Program-made: the position numbers and the translations under genes | NCBI GenBank assembly: GCA_029260735.1 | Contig: JAJDCR010000020.1 | Location: 62,001 to 126,000, forward strand | DNA: 64,000 nt | Source: Planctomycetota bacterium | GTDB taxonomy: Bacteria > Planctomycetota > Uabimicrobiia > Uabimicrobiales > Uabimicrobiaceae | Direction of reading: 5' to 3' | The notes under the pieces: generated by a model | The model's input: only the letters and a program-made list of their open reading frames with translations | The model's database searches: none | What the model was told of the DNA's origin: nothing | Part shown: piece after piece, positions 25,004-32,943 of the stretch | Layout: each line of letters starts with the position of its first letter | Position numbering within the stretch: position 1 is the stretch's first letter

Positions 25004-27442
25004 ATGAATCCCCAAGAAAAAAAAATTCTCCAACTAGCTGTTTCCTTTAAATTCCTTACTGAGCAACAAATTAAAGATGCTGTTATCCAGCAACAAAACC
25101 TAGCTCAACGAGGACAACAAATCTCTATTCTCCAAATAGTCGGGCAATTACTGAACCAGCAACAAAAAGAATTTCTCCAGCAAAAATTGCAAGTCCAAAC
25201 GATTGAATTATCGGAAGATTCTCTTCTGGATAGTTCTGAGAATTCTTCTTTAGATCGCTATGAAACGACAAAAGAGTTTGAGCTTCCCAAGGAATTTGGT
25301 CGCTATGAAATTATCCGCGAACTGGGTAAAGGGAATATGGGAAGAGTGTTTTTAGTGAAAGATGCTCAAAAAACAAAGCCGATTGCCTTAAAAGTAATGC
25401 TTGCAGGAGTGATGGCCGACTCAATGAGCGAAGATCGTTTTCTCCGAGAAATAGATTCGATGAAAGAGTTGGATCACCCTAATATTATCAAAATCTATGA
25501 AGCGGGGCAGCAGGCGGGAGTGAACTATTTTACGATGGAGTATATAGAGGGGACACCTCTTCATGAAACCATCAGCAATAAAAAATTAGGTTCCCGCCGA
25601 GCGGCAGAAATTGCTTCCCAAGTTGCTCGTGCTATCCACTATGCTCATACCAAAAATATTATTCACCGTGATATTAAGCCTTCTAATATTGTACTTAAGG
25701 GAAAAAAACCTATTGTGATGGATTTTGGTTTAGCTCGTAAAATCCAAGGCGGTAGTAAACTTACCCGAACAGGGTCTATTTTGGGAACACCTTCTTACAT
25801 GGCACCAGAGCAAACCACGGGAAAAAACTCTGCCATAGATGAAAGAACAGACGTTTATGCGATTGGAGCAACTCTCTATGAACTTCTGACGAAGAAAGTC
25901 CCCTTTCCTGGCTCTGACCCTTTAAGCGTTTTAATGAAGGTTGTACGTAACCCTGTTCCATCTCCCCGTTCCATAAACCCATTAATTCCCCAAGATTTAG
26001 AAAACATTTGTTTAAAAGCTTTGGAGAAGAAAAAAGAAAATCGCTACCAAAGCGCTTTAGAGATGGCAGAAAGCCTGGAGAACTTTATCGAAGGAGTTGC
26101 GGTAGAATCAGGATCTAAAGGTGTTAGTTCTTCTAGAGGAGTTCGTTCTTGGTTAGAACAAAATAAAATTATCTTAGTGATGTTTTTTTCTTTCATATGT
26201 TTACTGATTTTTCCCTCTCTATGGGCTTTGGAAAGAATCCAAGATGCCGAAAAGGTGGGAAGAGAAAACGTGGAATTAACTCAAAAAAGTAACAAACAAA
26301 AAAGCAACTATGAAAAGCTAAAAGAGGAGAATAATCAAAATAGACGAGATATTGTTCTTTTAAAGGAACTAGTCTCTTTTGTTAGCGAAGAAAATACTGA
26401 AAGCGTTGTAGAAATAGAGGAACAACTCCAAAACATTTGGAGCACAGGAGAAAATGTTAAGGCGAAAACCGAAGCCATCATGGTGGAGTTAGTTAGAATA
26501 ACAAAGCAAGAAAAGTTCATTTTTCAAGAAAGGTACGGATCTCTCTCTCTTCCTACTCCTACTCCTCCCTTAAAAATATCCTTGCTTGAAATAGAGACTT
26601 TGCTTTTAGAAAGTTTTCAAGAAACTAGTCTTTCCGAAAAATCTCTTGTCTTAGAAAAGGCTTTTTTTAGATGCAATCAAGCTATTGATAAAGGCAAAGA
26701 AAAACCAAACCCTTCCCTTTTCTATTCACTTTATTTACTTGTTCATAGGATGGGGATGGAGTACTCTCATGACTGTTTTTTTCCCCTTAAACCATTTACC
26801 ATTAGCCAACGCTTGGAAGAAGTCTTAGATACTTTAGATTTTTCCGAAAAAATACAATACCTCCGATACAAAGAAGCTTTTCATCAGAATACTCTTGCTT
26901 TTAAACAACCTGGAAACGAAGGAAAAGAAAAATCGGAGAAGCTACAAAGAGACAGCCTGAAAACGCTTGGCCGAATCTCAGGAAAAAAATCAATACCAGC
27001 TCAGCTTTTAGAAGCGTACCTTCTCTACAGGCATGCTGAAGATTATAAAAAAGCTAAAACTATCTATGAATCTCTTATAAAAGAAGAAACACTTTCGCCT
27101 TTGGCACATTTTGAGTTAGGAAACATTGCTTGGCGGGAAGAGGACGACAAAAAAGGCCTAGGCCAAAAAAGAGATTATACTCGTGCCGAAAAATATTTTG
27201 AGCAGGCACTTAAAGGTAACTCAAATTTTCCAGCTTATCTTTTTCGGTATGGCCGAGCAAAAGGTAAGCAAAAGAATTTTCTTGGATCGATATCTGAGTT
27301 AAATAAAGCAAAAGAAGCTTTGGAGAAAGCCGAGCAAGAGAAAAGCTTTCAAGGACTTTATCGTCCGGAATACTCTTTAGAACAGATTGATGAGGAAATG
27401 AAAAAAATAAATTGGCTTATCCCGAGAGATTCTAATAAATAG
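25004..27442 (+). CDS. Membrane Ser/Thr protein kinase with coiled-coil/TPR-like C-terminal region
   Basis: 812 residues. Residues 1-65 form the same helical N-terminal domain seen in the kinase at 1855. The kinase domain (about 98-362) has GKGNMG (108-113), Lys130, HRDIKPSN (221-228), DFG (240-242) and APE (267-269), so it is expected to be active. One membrane helix (about 387-407) is followed by a coiled coil (VELTQKSNKQKSNYEKLKEENN). A long helical region follows whose end looks TPR-like (LAHFELGNIAWREEDD, YTRAEKYFEQALKGN). The topology puts the kinase inside and the repeats outside the membrane. The gene has its own promoter and ends before an untranslated region. Confidence 0.9.
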   Translation: MNPQEKKILQLAVSFKFLTEQQIKDAVIQQQNLAQRGQQISILQIVGQLLNQQQKEFLQQKLQVQTIELSEDSLLDSSENSSLDRYETTKEFELPKEFGRYEIIRELGKGNMGRVFLVKDAQKTKPIALKVMLAGVMADSMSEDRFLREIDSMKELDHPNIIKIYEAGQQAGVNYFTMEYIEGTPLHETISNKKLGSRRAAEIASQVARAIHYAHTKNIIHRDIKPSNIVLKGKKPIVMDFGLARKIQGGSKLTRTGSILGTPSYMAPEQTTGKNSAIDERTDVYAIGATLYELLTKKVPFPGSDPLSVLMKVVRNPVPSPRSINPLIPQDLENICLKALEKKKENRYQSALEMAESLENFIEGVAVESGSKGVSSSRGVRSWLEQNKIILVMFFSFICLLIFPSLWALERIQDAEKVGRENVELTQKSNKQKSNYEKLKEENNQNRRDIVLLKELVSFVSEENTESVVEIEEQLQNIWSTGENVKAKTEAIMVELVRITKQEKFIFQERYGSLSLPTPTPPLKISLLEIETLLLESFQETSLSEKSLVLEKAFFRCNQAIDKGKEKPNPSLFYSLYLLVHRMGMEYSHDCFFPLKPFTISQRLEEVLDTLDFSEKIQYLRYKEAFHQNTLAFKQPGNEGKEKSEKLQRDSLKTLGRISGKKSIPAQLLEAYLLYRHAEDYKKAKTIYESLIKEETLSPLAHFELGNIAWREEDDKKGLGQKRDYTRAEKYFEQALKGNSNFPAYLFRYGRAKGKQKNFLGSISELNKAKEALEKAEQEKSFQGLYRPEYSLEQIDEEMKKINWLIPRDSNK

Positions 27443-27648
27443 GTTTTCCCATTCTAGCGGAATTGGTGGTGAATTAGATTTTTAGCAGGGCTGTCTTGTA
27501 GCTTAGACTTGCAGCCAGTAAAGTGTTTTATTTTCAGCGTGTCCCCCCTAAGCTCGTACCTCGCTTCTCTCCCCTCCGCAGTGAATACCTTCTCTACTCT
27601 TATTTCAACAATAGCCGAGTTTTACCAGCGGAAATTATGATCAATAGC
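27443..27648. other. Intergenic region after the second kinase
   Basis: No gene recognised. It contains AGCGTGTCC near 27536, a partial match to the motif at 10092 and 22424, and a stretch reading GCGGAATTGGTGG that superficially recalls a tRNA D-arm but has no matching acceptor or T arm. Confidence 0.4.
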
Positions 27649-27678
27649 AAAAAAAAAGCAGTCCATTAGGACTGCTTT
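27649..27678 (-). terminator. Rho-independent terminator ending the envelope block
   Basis: On the minus strand AAAGCAGTCC pairs perfectly with GGACTGCTTT around a four-base loop and runs into nine Ts. It lies about 165 bp after the last lipoprotein stop, in the right orientation to end the minus-strand transcript. Confidence 0.8.
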
Positions 27679-27683
27679 CCTCT

Positions 27684-27789
27684 AAAAGGTTTTATCATGC
27701 GAATTTCTAAGTAATTTATTGATTTTTGCAAGCCTTATCCCTGTCTGCAAAAGTCAATAAATCCTTATTTTCCCTATCGAAAACCTTTT
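27684..27789. repeat. Nested inverted-repeat structure
   Basis: Outer arms AAAAGGTTTT (27684-27693) and AAAACCTTTT (27780-27789) are exact reverse complements. Inner arms at 27715-27730 and 27746-27761 match at 15 of 16 positions around a 15-base loop. The one mismatch can form a G-U pair when transcribed. It lies in the 3' region of the minus-strand block, before the terminator. It could be a structured 3' UTR, a small RNA or a mobile foldback remnant. Confidence 0.6.
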
Positions 27790-27841
27790 TGCGGATAATA
27801 TTATATATAAATTAATTTATGGCGATACCTTACGGCAACAC

Positions 27842-28492
27842 CTAGTAGTTGATAAAGTAGGAGTCTTTAAATTGATTTCTTCCTTGGTAAATCATGTCGA
27901 CAACTTTCTCTTGTAAAGAAGTTGCTTCTAAAGACTTCATCGATTCGAATCCACCAATATCAACCACCCGATAATTCCCTGATTTCCGAGAAGTAGCATT
28001 CGGAATGCCATTTTTGGATAGAAAATTGACGATTTGATCTGCCATTTCCTTAAAGTAATCGTGGTCATCCAAAGAAATTATTCGCAAATAATAAAGCTGC
28101 TTTTTCGCTATAGATTTTACCGGTTTTTGAACTTCGGGCTCTTTTTCTATAGGGGCAGCGACTGGAATGATTTTTGCTTTTTCTCGTTCCTGTTTTTGCA
28201 TTTTAATAATTTCTTTTTGTTGTCCTTCTACCCTTTGAAGTCGCCCATCGATTTTGTCGAGTTTCTCTTCAATCTCAGGGTTGTAAGTTACAACAACTGG
28301 ATCCTCAGGAGGAACATCTTGAACAAAATTTACTTTTTCAGGACGTGCTTCTGTTGGAATACTTGCTTGGATAACCGGTCCAGTATCTACTCTTTCTTGC
28401 AGACTAGGGTAAATCACTTCGGGCTCTGATTGACATCCCATAATCACAAAAACAGATAAAAGAAGAATAAAGAGTTGCCTCAACATAATCAT
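27842..28492 (-). CDS. Lipoprotein with SPOR-like C-terminal domain (paralogue 2)
   Basis: A 216-residue lipoprotein. The signal peptide ends at IMGC with Cys20 as the lipid site. A Pro/Val-rich stretch and a coiled coil (EEKLDKIDGRLQRVEGQQKEI) follow. The last 85 residues (YYLRIISLDDHDYFKEMADQ to NQFKDSYFINY) form a compact alternating alpha/beta domain whose pattern resembles SPOR-type peptidoglycan-binding domains. GGAGG six bases before the ATG supports the start. It is the last gene of the minus-strand block and a clear paralogue of its upstream neighbour. Confidence 0.75.
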   Translation of the reverse strand: MIMLRQLFILLLSVFVIMGCQSEPEVIYPSLQERVDTGPVIQASIPTEARPEKVNFVQDVPPEDPVVVTYNPEIEEKLDKIDGRLQRVEGQQKEIIKMQKQEREKAKIIPVAAPIEKEPEVQKPVKSIAKKQLYYLRIISLDDHDYFKEMADQIVNFLSKNGIPNATSRKSGNYRVVDIGGFESMKSLEATSLQEKVVDMIYQGRNQFKDSYFINY

Positions 28493-28524
28493 GATTGCCT
28501 CCGGTAAAAAAATAGTGATTTACC

Positions 28525-29196
28525 CTACATTTGCTTCTGAGAATCATCTTCTTTCGTAACTGAAGCAGAGGGGCCGTTAATGAAGTAGGCATCTTTGAAT
28601 TGTTGAATGCCTTGGTATTTCATGGTACGGATTTTTTCTTGAAACTCTTTGGCTTTACTATTATTTATCGAATCAAACCCGTTGATATCGATAACCAAAT
28701 GTTGCCCAACTTGACGAACATCAGTGTTCTCAATGCCTTGTTCTTCTAGGAAAGCAACAATTTTCGCAGCCATTTTTTTGTAGTAATCCTGAGCTTCTAG
28801 AGAGATTATTCGAAGAGCGAATTTACTTTTAGAAACTTCTTCGGGATCAATTTTTTCTGCTACAGGAATGATTTCTGCTTTTTCCTCTACTAGTTTTTGA
28901 GGAACTACTGCTATCTCTGCTTGGGCTAAAAGAGCTTGCTCTTTCTTTGCTTCTTCTTTTGCCTTGGCTACTTGTTCTTCTTGTTGCTTTTCTAGAAGAG
29001 CAATTCGTCCATTAAGAGAGTTGATGGTTTTTTTGAGTTTTTGATTTTCTTGTTTTTCTTGTTGGAGCTGCTTATTATCCTTGATCGTTACAACTTTGGG
29101 AGGAGCAGGATATTTCTCCACCTTTACTGGGGCAGAGTTAGAACTACAAGCGACAAACAAAAATACCGACAGAACGAGAGTTATAATCGACTTCAT
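28525..29196 (-). CDS. Lipoprotein with SPOR-like C-terminal domain (paralogue 1)
   Basis: A 223-residue lipoprotein with a signal peptide ending in VAC (Cys17). A long coiled coil (KQLQQEKQENQKLKKTINSL and onward) leads to a C-terminal domain shared with the next gene: LRIISLEAQDYYKKMAAKIV, HLVIDINGFDS and QFKDAYFING align closely with LRIISLDDHDYFKEMADQIV, YRVVDIGGFES and QFKDSYFINY. GGAGG lies seven bases before the ATG. The two genes arose by tandem duplication. Their place behind ftsQ-like and LysM genes suggests an envelope or division role, with the coiled coil reaching from membrane to cell wall; this is inference. Confidence 0.75.
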   Translation of the reverse strand: MKSIITLVLSVFLFVACSSNSAPVKVEKYPAPPKVVTIKDNKQLQQEKQENQKLKKTINSLNGRIALLEKQQEEQVAKAKEEAKKEQALLAQAEIAVVPQKLVEEKAEIIPVAEKIDPEEVSKSKFALRIISLEAQDYYKKMAAKIVAFLEEQGIENTDVRQVGQHLVIDINGFDSINNSKAKEFQEKIRTMKYQGIQQFKDAYFINGPSASVTKEDDSQKQM

Positions 29197-29288
29197 AATA
29201 GCCTCCTATGCTGAGAACCCGAAAATTTATATTGCTATTTTTCGGATAAGCTTTAGGTAAAATTTTTTTCCAGAAGTGCAAAAAAACT

Positions 29289-29717
29289 TTACCTTCCTTG
29301 TTTGTTTTGAGATAACCGTCCAAGAAAGTCTTTTCTTTCTTCTTTGGTTAAGGGAATATAAATTTGTTCACCAACCTTCAAGGTTGACTCTTGAATAAAC
29401 TTTTCTCTATTTGCTAAATAAATTCTACGCCATTCTCGGGGATTGTTATAGTAATAGCCCGCCAATATTCTCAAATTTTCGCTTTCTTGTACCTGATGAG
29501 GATGAAAATATTGCTCTTCTTGACGACTAGCCAACCATAAGGCTGCCCCAAGCAAACTTATGAGTAAAAAGAAAAATAAAAACAGAAACCATGATGGTTT
29601 TTCTTCTTTGGTGTTATCCACCAAATATTTTAGATTTAATCCCGGACGCTTCTCTTTTGTCTCATTTTCAAGAGATTCATCTGGAATAATTTCTTCTGCT
29701 TTATTTGGTTGCAACAT
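29289..29717 (-). CDS. Small membrane protein with LysM-like domain
   Basis: 142 residues: a cytosolic Glu/Lys-rich segment, one transmembrane helix (FLFLFFFLLISLLGAALWLA) and a periplasmic domain. In that domain LRILAGYYYNNPREWRRIY to LKVGEQIYIPL follows the LysM plan (initial helix, YYxNPxxWxxIYxANR, LKxGxxIxIP). LysM domains bind peptidoglycan glycan chains. The ATG at 29717 is eight bases after the FtsQ-like stop, with AAGGAT overlapping that stop, so the two are co-translated. A longer reading that overlaps the FtsQ-like gene is rejected. Confidence 0.75.
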   Translation of the reverse strand: MLQPNKAEEIIPDESLENETKEKRPGLNLKYLVDNTKEEKPSWFLFLFFFLLISLLGAALWLASRQEEQYFHPHQVQESENLRILAGYYYNNPREWRRIYLANREKFIQESTLKVGEQIYIPLTKEERKDFLGRLSQNKQGR

Positions 29718-29725
29718 AGCAAAGA

Positions 29726-30652
29726 TTATCCTTTTTCTTTGATGATGGCAAAACCATATTGAATATCGATGTTCGCAAGCTCTTTCAAGTCGGCAGACAT
29801 TTTTTTTCCAACTTGAAGCCGGATTAATCTTTCTAATGCTTTTAAACGCTGATCTGCACTTATTTGGGGGACTTCCGAGTGAAGAGTGCTTCCCCAAATA
29901 ATTTCGGTTTCATGCTGAGTGAGTAACACAATCTGAGGATTTTCCATATTTTTTGGATAGTGAAGAGAAACCTCGAGGATTGGTATATACTTGAGAACTT
30001 CATCTTTTTGATAAAGATAGGTTATGAGAGGAAGAGTATTTAAGAGATTAAACCCTTCCCATTTCTGTCCAACGGGAGGAGTTATTGCTCTAACTCCACT
30101 CACAACCATCAATAAAGAAGAGGGTAAAGTATCTCTGTTATACTCTCCTGGTAAACGAACTCCTCTATTATCACAAATATAGTAAATATCATTTTGCTTA
30201 ATAGCAGCCAAAGGCTTACGAAGAACAAGCTCTGCATGAATGTAGTTAGGGTAGTACTTAGCAACCGAAACTACTTTTCTCACCCAAGGGTTTTTTAAGT
30301 ACGCTTGGGATGCTTTTCTAGTTAAATCTTGATCAAATATACTCATCTTTGCATCTAATCCCTGGGGAGTGATGTTTTTTGTGTAGGGTTGTAGCCAAGA
30401 TGGAACATTTTGAATAACCATTTGCTCAGAGGAAACCTGAAAACGTGGCAGACATAGAGTTCGGTCTGTCAGCTTCCAAGTACCAGCTGTGATTATCACA
30501 GAACAGCAAAGAACAAAAATTGTTTTTGTCCAAGGAAAACGCTGGAGCAATCCTTCGTAAAAAGACTCTGTCTGTTTTAGATAAAACAGATGAATACCTT
30601 TTACTACAGGTATGGTCTGGTTCCAAATTTTTGTTGTTATATTTGATTTCAT
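29726..30652 (-). CDS. FtsQ/DivIB-like division protein
   Basis: A 308-residue bitopic protein: a cytosolic N-terminus of about 45 residues, one membrane helix (TIFVLCCSVIITAGTW) and a periplasmic part. The region from DAKMSIFDQDLTRKASQAYL through NPWVRKVVSVAKYYPNYIHAELVLRKPLAAI to YICDNRGVRLP has the layout of the POTRA plus FtsQ domains. FtsQ scaffolds FtsL, FtsB, FtsW and FtsI at the septum. Position behind the mur/fts genes agrees. No Shine-Dalgarno is visible before the ATG; instead a hairpin (30665-30691) lies 12 bases upstream. Sequence similarity is remote, so the name is given as like. Confidence 0.72.
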   Translation of the reverse strand: MKSNITTKIWNQTIPVVKGIHLFYLKQTESFYEGLLQRFPWTKTIFVLCCSVIITAGTWKLTDRTLCLPRFQVSSEQMVIQNVPSWLQPYTKNITPQGLDAKMSIFDQDLTRKASQAYLKNPWVRKVVSVAKYYPNYIHAELVLRKPLAAIKQNDIYYICDNRGVRLPGEYNRDTLPSSLLMVVSGVRAITPPVGQKWEGFNLLNTLPLITYLYQKDEVLKYIPILEVSLHYPKNMENPQIVLLTQHETEIIWGSTLHSEVPQISADQRLKALERLIRLQVGKKMSADLKELANIDIQYGFAIIKEKG

Positions 30653-30988
30653 AGGATTTTTTTTGATTAGCTTGACATTGCCAAGCTAATCATTGCATGA
30701 ATATAGTACGTAAGATGCGGCAATGAGTAAAATACTTCCAATTTAGGATTTCCTAAGAATTTTCTTAGAGAGTATTCCTAGAGAATATCAGTAAGAATAC
30801 CTGGCCTAGTAATCTTATTGAGTTCCTTAAGCAAAAGATTTCCCTCATTATCAAAGAGTTACAACATTACAACATTAATAGTAAGTGACAGACAATAGTT
30901 TTTAGCCTATCCGGTTTTTTGTAGAAAAGTCGGAACAGGCAAAAACTTTTGCCTCGTCACGAAATAACCAAGGGCATATCCTTAAAGG
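30653..30988. other. Intergenic leader before the FtsQ-like gene
   Basis: This 336-bp gap inside the minus-strand block holds no gene. A perfect 10-bp hairpin, GATTAGCTTG/CAAGCTAATC, lies at 30665-30691, directly before the FtsQ-like start. Another short hairpin (AGGCAAAA/TTTTGCCT) lies near 30938-30953, after the LysM gene. The gap may hold an internal promoter or terminator. Confidence 0.5.
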
Positions 30989-31852
30989 TTATCGTTTACT
31001 TGCCAATGGGGGAATCCAAATACGAGTTCCCGGTCTCAAAACGTGTGGGTTTTTCAACACTTTCTTGTTGTGATCATAAATTACTAGAAAAGGAACTCCT
31101 GAAAGCTTAGCAATTTTTGTTAAAGTTTCTCCTCTTTGTACCTCGTGGTAAGAGTTTGGCTTTACTCCGTAGCTATGCTTAGATTTTTTTGAACTGGTTA
31201 TTTTAGGAGAAATTTTTCCAGCTCTTCGAGTTGTTTTTTCTACTTTAGCAATTATTTGAGAACTTTGCTTTACCGTAGGAATAACAATTTTAGTTCCTAG
31301 TTTCAAACGATTGGGGTTAATCTGCGGATTGGCCGCTTTGATTTTTTGCCAGTAAGAAGCTTTTTGGTAGTATTTTTGAGCAATAGAGCCCAAAGTTTCT
31401 CCTCCTGCCACAGTATGATAGCGAGACCCATTGCTATCAACTTTTGGCAGAGACTTCTTCTGGCTGTTGTGACCAGGTAGCGCCAGTTCGTGAGCACTTT
31501 GGTCATGAATACTAAGCATGGAGCTAGATTCCGGAGAATTTGTTGAAAGAACACTTTCTTCGGTATTTACACCAGGCATATTCATTACGATATCATTACT
31601 AGAACTTAAAACAGTGCTATTTGATATTGAATTATCAGGATGCGGAGGAGGAGTTGTAACTCCTGTGTCCGAATCCATGATCGCTTCGGTTGTCTCGTGA
31701 GAAACAACTTCTTGCTGAGTTTCCAAAGGACTAACTTGATTTCGATCAATCAAGATGATCGCTAGAGCAACCGCAACAAGCATAACCATAACAACGGTTC
31801 TAGCTTTGCGGACTTTGCGAAGCCCTCTCTCCATACTCGTGTGAGATTTCAC
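30989..31852 (-). CDS. Membrane-anchored protein with two LysM domains
   Basis: 287 residues. A basic N-terminus leads into one membrane helix (TVVMVMLVAVALAIILI), then a Ser/Thr-rich linker. The first LysM domain (YHTVAGGETLGSIAQKYY to LKLGTKIVIP) is joined by a Lys-rich segment to a second (YHEVQRGETLTKIAKLSG to LRPGTRIWIP). It should bind periplasmic peptidoglycan. The GTG start is supported by GGAGGG six bases upstream. It lies between murB and the FtsQ-like gene, in the place where ddl and ftsQ usually follow murB, so it is probably part of the envelope or division module. Confidence 0.85.
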   Translation of the reverse strand: MKSHTSMERGLRKVRKARTVVMVMLVAVALAIILIDRNQVSPLETQQEVVSHETTEAIMDSDTGVTTPPPHPDNSISNSTVLSSSNDIVMNMPGVNTEESVLSTNSPESSSMLSIHDQSAHELALPGHNSQKKSLPKVDSNGSRYHTVAGGETLGSIAQKYYQKASYWQKIKAANPQINPNRLKLGTKIVIPTVKQSSQIIAKVEKTTRRAGKISPKITSSKKSKHSYGVKPNSYHEVQRGETLTKIAKLSGVPFLVIYDHNKKVLKNPHVLRPGTRIWIPPLASKR

Positions 31853-32013
31853 GTATATCCCTCCTACACGTTCGAGGTTTACTCTGTGCTTCTAGTCGTA
31901 GCACCTAGTCACACAGAGATTTCCAAAATAAGCCAAAAGAGTTGCACACAAACCGATGAATTCTAAAGAAAAAACACTAAAAAATTATTTTAATGAATCT
32001 TTTATTTGGAATA

Positions 32014-32943
32014 TCACCATATCTTGACCTCCACTGCTAAAGCAACACCAGAAGCCTGAAAGACTTTTTCGCGAATGAGATTAATGAGTTCCCAAATATC
32101 TTGAGCTCTCGCTCCTCCGCGGTTGACAATAAAATTACAATGTTTATCAGAAATCGCTGCTCCTCCTACTTTTTGACCAGTTAAGGCAGCATCGCTGATC
32201 AATCGCCAAGCTGCTCCTTGAGGTGGATTTTTAAAAATGCAACCAGCACTCTTGGCATTAAAAGGTTGATTTGCTAGCTTTTTCTGAAAAAAACGTTTCC
32301 AGCGTTCCGTTAAAGTGGAGACATCTGAAAAACGTGTTTCAAGAGTTGTACTCAAAATGAGATAAGGTCGTAAGCTACTATTGCGGTACTCAAAGGTGAT
32401 ATCTTCTTTTTTTAGCTCAAGAACTTGACCAAACTTTGTGATAACTCTTACCTTGTTGACAAAATCTCCCATTTCAGTAGGAATATTTTCAGGCTTACTA
32501 CCCGCGTTACCAGCTAGCGAACCACCTACAGAACCAGGAATACCAACAAGGGTTTCTATTCCTGCCAATCCGTGATTGACAGATTTTTTAACAAGAAGAG
32601 GTAAAGATGTACCAGATAGTACCTTTACCCGATTCCCATCAAACTCTAGCCCTTTGAGTTTTCGAGTGGAAATAACTACCGGGATCTCTTCGGTTAAAAT
32701 CAATAAATTGTAACCACCTCCCAATATGCGAGGCAAAACGTCTTGATTTATACATACTTGGTAAGCCCGGATCATTTCCTCTTCATTTTCAGGTGCTAGA
32801 AAAATTTTTGCTATTCCCCCTACTCGAAAAGAAGTATAGGGAGCCAATGGTTTATCTCTCTCAAAGCAATTACCTAATCCTTCTTTATGGAGTATTTCGG
32901 CTAAATCATCTATAGAAGAAGTAACCTTGGTTAGTACACTCAT
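32014..32943 (-). CDS. murB: UDP-N-acetylenolpyruvoylglucosamine reductase
   Basis: 309 residues. The FAD-binding region is recognisable by TSFRVGGIAKIFLAP, ILGGGYNLLI and GIPGSVGGSLAGNAGS. The active-site serine and substrate loops are in SAGCIFKNPPQGAAWRLI, and the C-terminal ISDKHCNFIVNRGGA contributes the catalytic region. It reduces UDP-GlcNAc-enolpyruvate to UDP-MurNAc with NADPH. The length and the YRNSSLR motif fit the type I/IIb enzymes. Its ATG overlaps the murC stop (ATGA), indicating coupling. Confidence 0.93.
   Translation of the reverse strand: MSVLTKVTSSIDDLAEILHKEGLGNCFERDKPLAPYTSFRVGGIAKIFLAPENEEEMIRAYQVCINQDVLPRILGGGYNLLILTEEIPVVISTRKLKGLEFDGNRVKVLSGTSLPLLVKKSVNHGLAGIETLVGIPGSVGGSLAGNAGSKPENIPTEMGDFVNKVRVITKFGQVLELKKEDITFEYRNSSLRPYLILSTTLETRFSDVSTLTERWKRFFQKKLANQPFNAKSAGCIFKNPPQGAAWRLISDAALTGQKVGGAAISDKHCNFIVNRGGARAQDIWELINLIREKVFQASGVALAVEVKIW

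Noticed and set aside
27450-27545. Possible tRNA-like sequence (GCGGAATTGGTGG)
   Set aside because: Only a D-arm-like string is present; there is no acceptor stem, no TTCGA T-loop and no CCA.
28034-28429. 131-codon plus-strand frame across the second lipoprotein
   Set aside because: Antisense to a clear paralogue pair; Phe/Tyr/Asn-rich composition reflects the other strand.
29718-29897. 60-residue N-terminal extension of the LysM-like protein
   Set aside because: It lies inside the FtsQ-like gene in another frame; the start at 29717 directly follows that gene's stop.
30655-30691. Hairpin with T tract before the FtsQ-like gene read as a terminator
   Set aside because: The T run precedes the stem on the plus strand and is an A run after it on the minus strand, so it is not in terminator order.
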